DNA from: an uncultured Chlorobiaceae bacterium
Lineage (GTDB): Bacteria > Bacteroidota > Chlorobiia > Chlorobiales > Chlorobiaceae
Length of the DNA: 64,000 bases
Direction: 5' to 3'
Assembly: GCA_903994635.1 (NCBI GenBank)
Contig: CAJEXQ010000001.1
Coordinates: forward strand, 124,001-188,000
The notes under the pieces are model-generated. The model was not told the DNA's origin and did no database searches. It saw only the letters and a program-made list of their open reading frames with translations. A program made the translations under genes and the position numbers. Shown in pieces: positions 9,092-16,200 of this stretch; positions within the stretch are counted from its first letter, which is position 1; each line of letters begins with the position of its first letter.

Positions 9092-9823
9092 TCATTCATT
9101 GATATCGCCACCCACCGGTCTGATGACCAGCTCTTCCACCGATGTTCGCTGCGGAAGGAGATAGGCATTGACCAGAGGCGCTGAAATATCTTCAGGCATC
9201 ATCATGACACCCTTCATCTCCTCAGGAACCTCTCCCCACATTGGAGTATAGACAGCGCCTGGCATCACATTGGTAATCCTCACATTGCAACTTTTTGCAT
9301 AGAGCCGGATTGCTTCAAGAAACCCCTTCTGTCCGAACTTGGACATGGAGTAGAGCGAAGAGCTTTTGAAGGCGGTCTCTGCGGCAATGGAGGTGATGAA
9401 GAAGATGTGTCCCGACTTGTTCTTTTCCATGACAGGGAAAACCTTCTGGGTTAGGAAAAATGTGCCCTTCAGGTTGGTTGCCATCGTGTATTCATAGTCC
9501 TCCACGGTTAATTCAGTGAATGGCTTGAACCGTCCAACTCCCGCATTATTCACAAGACAGTCAATGGCACCGTACCGTTCGAGCGTGACGTTGACGAGCT
9601 GGTCGATCTGTGCCATGTCGGCAATGTCCGCCTGGATGATGTCCACTGCTGCACCGAAATCGCGGCATTGAACCGCAACAGTTTCGAGATCCGAAAGCGT
9701 TCTCGAAACGAGGATCAGCACAGGCTCAAAATCGTGGTATGTTTTTGAGGCTTTTGCAAAATCAAGGGCTATGGCTTTGCCGATTCCCTTGCCAGCGCCG
9801 GTTATGATGATGATGTGTTTCAT
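9092..9823 (-). CDS. Sepiapterin reductase (short-chain dehydrogenase), L-threo-biopterin pathway
   Basis: This 243-residue Rossmann-fold SDR has TGAGKGIGKAIAL (NADP-binding, residues 8-20), LVNNAGVGRF, a serine in FFITSIAAE and the catalytic YSMSK. The overall text, including GRFKPFTELTVEDYEYTMATNLKGTFFLTQ and MPGAVYTPMWGEV, closely follows the Chlorobaculum tepidum sepiapterin reductase as I remember it. That enzyme makes L-threo-biopterin, the aglycone of the green sulfur bacterial pterin glycoside. A PTPS-family protein is encoded 1.1 kb further upstream, which supports a pterin role. A generic 3-ketoacyl-ACP-reductase label would be less specific. Confidence 0.85.
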   Translation of the reverse strand: MKHIIIITGAGKGIGKAIALDFAKASKTYHDFEPVLILVSRTLSDLETVAVQCRDFGAAVDIIQADIADMAQIDQLVNVTLERYGAIDCLVNNAGVGRFKPFTELTVEDYEYTMATNLKGTFFLTQKVFPVMEKNKSGHIFFITSIAAETAFKSSSLYSMSKFGQKGFLEAIRLYAKSCNVRITNVMPGAVYTPMWGEVPEEMKGVMMMPEDISAPLVNAYLLPQRTSVEELVIRPVGGDINE

Positions 9824-9963
9824 GATGATGTTTTAGGGTGGTTGGGTGGATTGAAAGAATGGTCTTTCGGTTTTTTTCGAGGCAGATGAACCTGTATATC
9901 ACCGTGGGGTGTTTATTCCTGCGCGGTCGCGTTGGGATATTCCATGGTCAAAATATATAATCC

Positions 9964-10040
9964 TGTCATTTCGAGCATCAGCGAGAAATCTTGCTTGTTG
10001 TGCTATAAGACTTCTCCTCACTTCGTTCGTCGAAATGACA
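9964..10040. repeat. Palindromic intergenic element, TGTCATTTCGA ends
   Basis: TGTCATTTCGA (9964-9974) is exactly inverted at 10030-10040, 77 bp apart end to end. Interior sequence such as GCGAGAAATCTTGC and CACTTCGTTCG is of the kind seen in short palindromic repeats scattered in many genomes. It lies directly beside the first copy of the interspersed element starting at 10043. Together the two fill most of the gap 9824-10156, where I see no gene. Confidence 0.6.
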
Positions 10041-10042
10041 AG

Positions 10043-10154
10043 GTGATAAGCGCTTAGCCAAAAGTCATTCCGTAATTCCGCATTGAGCGTTGCCTGAATC
10101 ATGAGTGCCATGGCTATTTTATTACGGAATAAATTACAATAGAGTTCTTATCAC
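10043..10154 (+). repeat. Interspersed MITE-like element, copy 1
   Basis: This is one of three related ~105-120 bp copies sharing the core GTCATTCCGTAATTC, then GCATTGAGC, then GGCTATTTTATTACGGAAT. Its ends are imperfect inverted repeats of about 34 bp; GTGATAAG at the left mirrors CTTATCAC at the right. It abuts the 3' end of radC. It has no coding capacity, so it would need an outside transposase if mobile. Confidence 0.75.
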
Positions 10155-10156
10155 TA

Positions 10157-10825
10157 TCACAGCAGGCTACTTTCCCGAAAACTGAACCATGTTGTTTTCC
10201 CAATAATGACATGGTCGAGCAGTTCGATCTGTATCACGGTGCTTGCTTTTTTTAGAAGTTCGGTAACCTGCTTGTCGGCATTGCTTGGCTCAACGTCACC
10301 GGATGGATGGTTATGCACAAGGATTATTGCGTGTGAACTTTCCCTGATTGCAGCCTTGAAAACCTCACGGGGGTGAATAAGGGCGGCGTTCAGTGTACCA
10401 ACAGAGACAAGCTCTGTTTTGATAATCTGGTTTTTTGTGTTCAGGTGCAAAACGAAAAGATGCTCTTTTGTTTCGTCAGGGACTCGGCCTGACATGTACT
10501 CAAAAATATCACTCGCGGCCTGAATTTTTTTGTTAATGTTCCGGCTGTAGTGCAATCGCTTGTTCAATTCAAAAATGGCGACGATTTGCATCGCTTTGGT
10601 TTCTCCGATTCCCTTGATCTCCTGAAGTTCCCCGATTGATATATTGACAAGCTTCTCAAGGGTAAACCGGGCAATAATTGTGTTACAAGTATCAACAATG
10701 TTAAGATTTCTTGAGCCGGAGCGCAGTATAATGGCAAGCAGTTCAGCCGGGCTGAGTGAGGCAGCTCCACTATTGAGAAACCTCTCTCTCGGCCTGTTGT
10801 CGGGGTCAAAATCATGAAGTCGCAT
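10157..10825 (-). CDS. radC: RadC family JAB-domain protein
   Basis: This 222-residue protein has an N-terminal helix-hairpin-helix region ([16 protein letters not shown]) and a C-terminal JAB/MPN metalloprotease-like domain. The metal-ligand signature reads [15 protein letters not shown], with an upstream LNTKNQII strand. RadC was once linked to DNA repair, but that role is not supported and its activity is unknown. The start [20 protein letters not shown] is typical of the family. The gene lies between the pterin reductase and PTPS genes on the same strand, with a MITE-like element touching its stop codon. Confidence 0.92.
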   Translation of the reverse strand: MRLHDFDPDNRPRERFLNSGAASLSPAELLAIILRSGSRNLNIVDTCNTIIARFTLEKLVNISIGELQEIKGIGETKAMQIVAIFELNKRLHYSRNINKKIQAASDIFEYMSGRVPDETKEHLFVLHLNTKNQIIKTELVSVGTLNAALIHPREVFKAAIRESSHAIILVHNHPSGDVEPSNADKQVTELLKKASTVIQIELLDHVIIGKTTWFSFRESSLL

Positions 10826-10961
10826 AGGTTTCAGATATTATAGGCGTTGTTGAATGTGTGCGGATTGGCGCGAAATAAAAGCGTATCTGACGAACATACA
10901 AAAAAGATTAAACATCGAAAGAGCTTCTTTTTTTTTATGAAGTTTTCAGAGTGAGGGGGTA

Positions 10962-11390
10962 TTATCCGCAGTCGGCATCCGCCCAATTATTGGGGGTTTC
11001 GTACCATCTGAGTTGCCTCAGTTTCACCCCTTCAGGCAAGTGATTCAAAATCTGGTTAAAAGCCCATTTGGCAAGGCATTCAGCCGTTGGCGGCTCATCA
11101 GTCACCAGCACTCGCGAGTTGCGCTTCATGATAAAGTCAAGATCTTCATGGTCTTCCTTCCAAACAGCAAAGCCATGATCAAGTTTATCGTGAATATGCT
11201 CCAGCATGATTTCCTTCAAAAACTTGAAATCCATCACCATTCCCTCCTCGCTGTCACCCTTGCGATTAATCAGCTCACCTTCAACGGTGGCAACAACAAC
11301 CCCGCGATGGCCATGCAGTTGATTGCAGAATGAAAAGCTGTTAGGGAGTGTATGACCGTAATCGATCTCAATTTTTCGTGAAATGCGCAT
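10962..11390 (-). CDS. 6-pyruvoyl-tetrahydropterin synthase / QueD family protein
   Basis: The protein is 142 residues if it starts at the ATG at 11390, giving MRISRKIEIDYGHTLP. An upstream extension to 11504 would add 38 residues unlike the family. Zinc-binding histidines are seen in DYGH and HGHRG. The motif CNQLHGH has Cys-X3-HGH spacing, which in published subgrouping fits the QueD (PTPS-I) class rather than the Cys-X5 biopterin class. The nearby sepiapterin reductase argues for a tetrahydropterin role, so the substrate is open: either 7,8-dihydroneopterin triphosphate to 6-pyruvoyl-tetrahydropterin, or 6-carboxy-tetrahydropterin for queuosine. Confidence 0.85.
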   Translation of the reverse strand: MRISRKIEIDYGHTLPNSFSFCNQLHGHRGVVVATVEGELINRKGDSEEGMVMDFKFLKEIMLEHIHDKLDHGFAVWKEDHEDLDFIMKRNSRVLVTDEPPTAECLAKWAFNQILNHLPEGVKLRQLRWYETPNNWADADCG

Positions 11391-11520
11391 GGATGTATAA
11401 AAGATTGTCAATTTCCATTTGGCTATGGCAAGCAAAGTGTACGGAAAAAAATACTGTTTCGCGAATGTCCGGATCGTTCTTTCCAAGTGCCTTTTTGCAG
11501 GCAAAAAAAGAATATGTGTG

Positions 11521-13209
11521 CTAAAATTTTTTTATTGCTTTTGCATAGACCACGGGCGCGCCTGATGGGACGCTTTCTCCTGCAATTTTCCATGCTGCTG
11601 TTGATTGGATGCTGTAGTTATTTGAATCAAACCATTTGATTCCGAATCCAGCGCCGGTAAGATTAAGGCTGTTATTGCCAGCATCGGGCAGGGGATTGGA
11701 GTGAAGCGTGGCGTAACCATGGTCAATAAATGCGGAGATCTCCAGTTTGCCGGGTAGTTCCCCGGTTGAATCGAAAAGGTAGCGCAGTTCGGCAGTTGAA
11801 ATAATTCCTTTGTCGGTAGAGGATTCACTGGTCAGCCATGCCCGTACTGCGCTCGCTCCTGTCAGGGAAAGTTGCTCTGTGCTGCTCAGGTTGTTGTTGC
11901 TCCACTGACCGTAGGCACCTGTATACAGAGATAATTTGTGGTAAAGTGTCTGTGTCCGGGCAAGAGTCATGTTGAACTTTGAATAGCCTCCGTTGGTGTG
12001 TAATCCGATTGATGATTGATCTGTCATGATCGTTTCCAAATCCTGGATACTCAATCTTCCACTGACGAAACCAAGTGAGAATGAGGTAAAGCCTTCCCCA
12101 AGAAGGTTATCCATCTGTATACCGCTGACGCCGGCTTGGGCAGAAGCGTTCAGACGCTGACTTCGGGATTGAATACTTTCGATTCTGTCGTCCAGTATCC
12201 TGCCTTCAAAGGCAATCGTTGCATTCAAAATAAGATTTCTGCTTCGTATGATTGGATGGGTAAGGGAGAAACTCAGATTGTGCGCATTGCCGTATGCATT
12301 TAAACTCTTGAACACTCCATCCATCTTGTAGGTGATATAGTTGTAGATGAATCCAGTTTTTGTGCCGAAAGGCGTTACCGGTATGGTGTAGCCAGTTTGT
12401 ACATTTCGGAGTTTTCCTGTTGTTGATGTCTGCAAGTGCAGGGTAAATTGGTCTCCGAGATGAAAGGGCGAGTAAAGATCCAGGGTGCCGCTGAAGTGAT
12501 TGTTTCCGGTTGCTTCGTTGCCATAGTTGTCGATGTTCAGCGAAAAGCTATAGGGATTGCCTTCGGTGACTTCAAGGGTTGCCTTTGTTGTGCCAGGTCT
12601 TGACCCGGGTTCAAGCAAAATACGGGAAGAGATATTGGGCAACTCATTGGTTTTCATGATCATTGAGGTAAGTGAACCGTCTTTGACAGGCTGGTTCACA
12701 GGCACCTGATTGGCATAATATTCAAGGAGAGATTTCTGTATTCTGGTGTTACCAGGAGTTGTTTCAATAGATATTTTTTCCAGAGTCCCTTCAATGATTT
12801 CGATGACAAGAGGTGCGCCAGGAGCCAGCGTTTGAGCAGGAAAAATGGCTGATGCCAAAAAATACCCTTTTTCTCGGTAAGCACTGGTGATTGTTGCGGC
12901 GGCATTATAAAGTTCGGGAAGCGTCAACTCCTGTCCTCTGTAACCTGACATTAATTCGGCAAGCTCTTTGTTGGAAAAAATGGTGTTACAGGTAAAGATA
13001 AAATCTGAAACCTTGAAGCGGGTACCACCGGACGACTGTTTCCTTTGCTCCACCTTTTTTTGATGATCAGGTGGAGCCTGCTGAGGGATAAGAGAAGGTG
13101 GGGAATAACTCTCCTTGAGTAACCGGCCAGCATCGGGAAGATCGGCAGCAAAGGCGACGGCAGTTGTCAAGAGTGATGCTAATAAAAGTATTCTCAATGA
13201 AGACGGCAT
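11521..13209 (-). CDS. Two-partner secretion outer-membrane transporter (TpsB, ShlB/FhaC family)
   Basis: The 562-residue protein starts with a Sec signal peptide (cleavage likely after AFA, about residue 21). A proline-rich linker and POTRA_2 domains follow (about residues 65-200; LPELYNAAATITSAYREKG). A 16-stranded beta-barrel domain of the ShlB type comes next (from about 210), with the usual NYGNEATG opening and a C-terminal Phe (KAIKKF). TpsB proteins bind the unfolded TPS domain of a partner in the periplasm and export it. The partner exoprotein gene ends 83 nt away, upstream on the same strand, so the pair forms an operon with tpsA first. Confidence 0.93.
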   Translation of the reverse strand: MPSSLRILLLASLLTTAVAFAADLPDAGRLLKESYSPPSLIPQQAPPDHQKKVEQRKQSSGGTRFKVSDFIFTCNTIFSNKELAELMSGYRGQELTLPELYNAAATITSAYREKGYFLASAIFPAQTLAPGAPLVIEIIEGTLEKISIETTPGNTRIQKSLLEYYANQVPVNQPVKDGSLTSMIMKTNELPNISSRILLEPGSRPGTTKATLEVTEGNPYSFSLNIDNYGNEATGNNHFSGTLDLYSPFHLGDQFTLHLQTSTTGKLRNVQTGYTIPVTPFGTKTGFIYNYITYKMDGVFKSLNAYGNAHNLSFSLTHPIIRSRNLILNATIAFEGRILDDRIESIQSRSQRLNASAQAGVSGIQMDNLLGEGFTSFSLGFVSGRLSIQDLETIMTDQSSIGLHTNGGYSKFNMTLARTQTLYHKLSLYTGAYGQWSNNNLSSTEQLSLTGASAVRAWLTSESSTDKGIISTAELRYLFDSTGELPGKLEISAFIDHGYATLHSNPLPDAGNNSLNLTGAGFGIKWFDSNNYSIQSTAAWKIAGESVPSGAPVVYAKAIKKF

Positions 13210-13291
13210 TCATGACTCCTTTAGACCAATGTACAATTGATATCTCCAGCCTTGAGGGGATAAAACCCGTAACAACTTGCAAATGCAGTTA

Positions 13292-16200
13292 TTATCCGAT
13301 TTTCACAAGTACGACTGTTCGAACTTCTCCACCAAACTGGTCTTTGGCAACAAGTTCAAGCCGGTAGTCACCTATAGCCTCTTTTGGTGCTGTTCCGCTC
13401 AAGATCTTTTGTGTGGGATCAAATGACATCCAGTATGGTATTGATGTGCCATTCTCTGAGCGTACTTCAAGAGAGATGATTGCGTCTGGATTGCTGTTGG
13501 TAAACAAGCTCTTGAGGGAACGGGCAAAGAATGTCTCAGCAGGTTCAGGGACGACCATCGTGTCAACTGCAATAAAATCACCAGAAGCCGATGTGTTATT
13601 GGACTTGCTTGTAGTGGGTGTGGCACCTGTTAAAAGTTCAGATGCTTGCTCGATAAGGTTCATGTTATAGGATGGATAGTTGATGTTGATGCCGTGAAAA
13701 GCAGAGGTTGACTGATAAAAATTCCGGGTAAGCATATTTAATGTCCGGTATTGCGCTTCAGCCTGCCAGGTCAGCATTGGGTCGGCATCACCATAGATCT
13801 TGCTGAGAGGGATGGCTGCGATGTTAACAGGGCGTTTAGTGATAGAAAACGCATTGTTATCGTTTGCAAAAGTAATAGCATAGTTGCCAGCCTTGCTTCC
13901 AGAACCAAGGGTAATATCATAGGTTCCAATATTAGTGCCCGTTTGACGACCCAGGGAACCGGTGATGTCGCTCAAAACATCACTGACACTCACTGTGCCG
14001 AGGCTGCCGTCGGTTATGCTGACTGACAGTGCGGGATCTGTTTCACCATAAATTCTGCTTACGGTTGTTGCTCTCAAGGTGATTGGCCGTTGATTAATGG
14101 TCAGATCGGCACTGGTGAAGTTGATCGCATAGTTGCTATTATCAAGTGTATTCTGGAGTATAGCATAGCTCCCTACATTTTCGCCGGGCATTCTGCTGAG
14201 TTCTCCGTTGAAGCTGTCACCGGCAAGGAGACCGCGTCCGTTATTTTGGGACTCACTTCCCCATGTCAGCGTTGGATCGGAGGTGCCGTAGGTTTTATCC
14301 CCTCCATTTGCTGAAATATCTATTGGCTGTTTTTCGATGGTATAGGCAAGCCCAGCGCCGGCAGTAAAAGTGAAACCGGAGCCGCTTGAAAAACCGCTAT
14401 CATAATTTATCGTATACATGCCAGCGTTAGAGGTTACTGCAGGGGCACCGCTTACCACCATCGTGCCGTGAATACCAATATTGTGTGAGTTATCTTCGCT
14501 ATCAGCAAAACCAGTCAGTGTATAACCGTAAGTAGCATCAGGCTGATTGCCGTAGTAACTGCTGGCCTTGCCGCTGGCAAGGGTAGTGTTGACCAGGAGC
14601 TGCCCTGGAAGAGTGGCATAGATAAATCCGTTGCCTGATTCGTTCACGCCTGCCGGTGAATAGTTGCTGTTTGAACCATTGTAGTGGCGGAAGTCAGATG
14701 TCAGCCCCCCTTTGCTGGTTTCAACAGGATTGTCTGAATAGACCAGCCAACGTGCCGTGCCAGTGGTGGAGAGTATTGAACCTGCACTGTTGTCGAAATC
14801 CTTGCCCGCCAGAACGATGCTGTTTCCGCTGTTTGCGTTGGCTGCAAGGGTACCAGAAAGGGTAATGCCAGATCCTGATGTTGGTCCGTAGTTTATGGCG
14901 CTTATGGTGCCAGCGGAGATATTGTGAAGGGTAATGTCACCGCTCTCCCTGTTGGTGAGCCCCTCCCCGTCGCGCAGATCAATGCTCACGCTGCCAGTGC
15001 CAGCGTCTATTGTTGTTCCTGTGGCCATCGTGATTACTGCGTTGCCAGTGGAGCGCCAGGAATCAACGATGCCGTTAGCCAGAGTCTCATTGGAAATCAG
15101 TTGCAGGTTTCCGTTATCGGTTGTTATATCTGCATTAATCAGTATGCGTTGTCCTGCATTAAGGGCAAGATTGCCACCATTGCCAAGTGGGTTATTCGTT
15201 ACAATGGCTGAATTGACGATGAGGTCGTTGTTGGCCTGGAGAATGACATTTTCACCAGCATTAAGAAAGGCAGTGATTTGGGTTGGTGTCAGGATATTGT
15301 CTGTTCCTGCATTGGAGGCGTACTCTTGCTGCAGAGAGTTTTGGATAAATTGAGGTGAAATGATTTCCACCAAACCGCTATTATTTGACCAGTTCATGGA
15401 GCTGACAACGAAACTGCCGTTCATGCTGCCCACGGTGAGTGGCGTAAAACCTCCTGAACTTATGAGATCGTCTTTCCTGGAGCCAAGTATGCTGTTGGTT
15501 GAATTCACAGTCCCGATGAGACCACCGATTCCATTTCCGAAGGTCACGGCACCCGCATTGGAAAGAGAACCATTGTCACAATTTGAAGCTCCTGTCACAT
15601 AGTTGCCATTCGGCAGGGCTGTTGTCAGGGAGCCAACCTGATCTCCTGATTTAGTGCCAACGAGACTGTTTGTGATGTTTATCTCCCCGACAGTACCGCC
15701 AAGTCCACTTCCGAAAGTCACAGCACCTGCATTGGTGGCAGTGCCCCTGTCCCACCCTGGAGAGGATACAACGTAATTGCCATTGGTCAGGGCTGTTATT
15801 ACATTCGAGCCTGTATTGTCAGGTTTAGCGAAGTCGTATTTGATTGAGCCAATCAGGCTGTTTGCAGCGCTGATTGTTCCTACTGTGCCTCCAAGCCCGT
15901 TTCCCCATGTCACGGCACCGGCATCCGTGGTTGCCGGGCTGTCCCAATAAGGAGAATCGACCACGTAATTACCATTTTTCAAAGGTGTTATGCTTTGGAG
16001 AGTATTGTCATTGAGAGTGGAACCGATCAGGCTATTTGCTGCGCTGATTGTACCGATTGTACCAGCAGTTCCATTTCCCCAACTCACAGCACCAACATCG
16101 GCGGTTGTTGCATTATCCCAGCGTGGCGAAGCTGCCACATAGTTACCGTTTGTCAGAGCTGTCACGGTCATGGATGTTCCGTCATTTGGCATAAAGCCGA

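Noticed and set aside
9899..10111. 70-residue minus-strand frame near radC
   Set aside because: It is a translation of two palindromic repeat elements, not a conserved gene.
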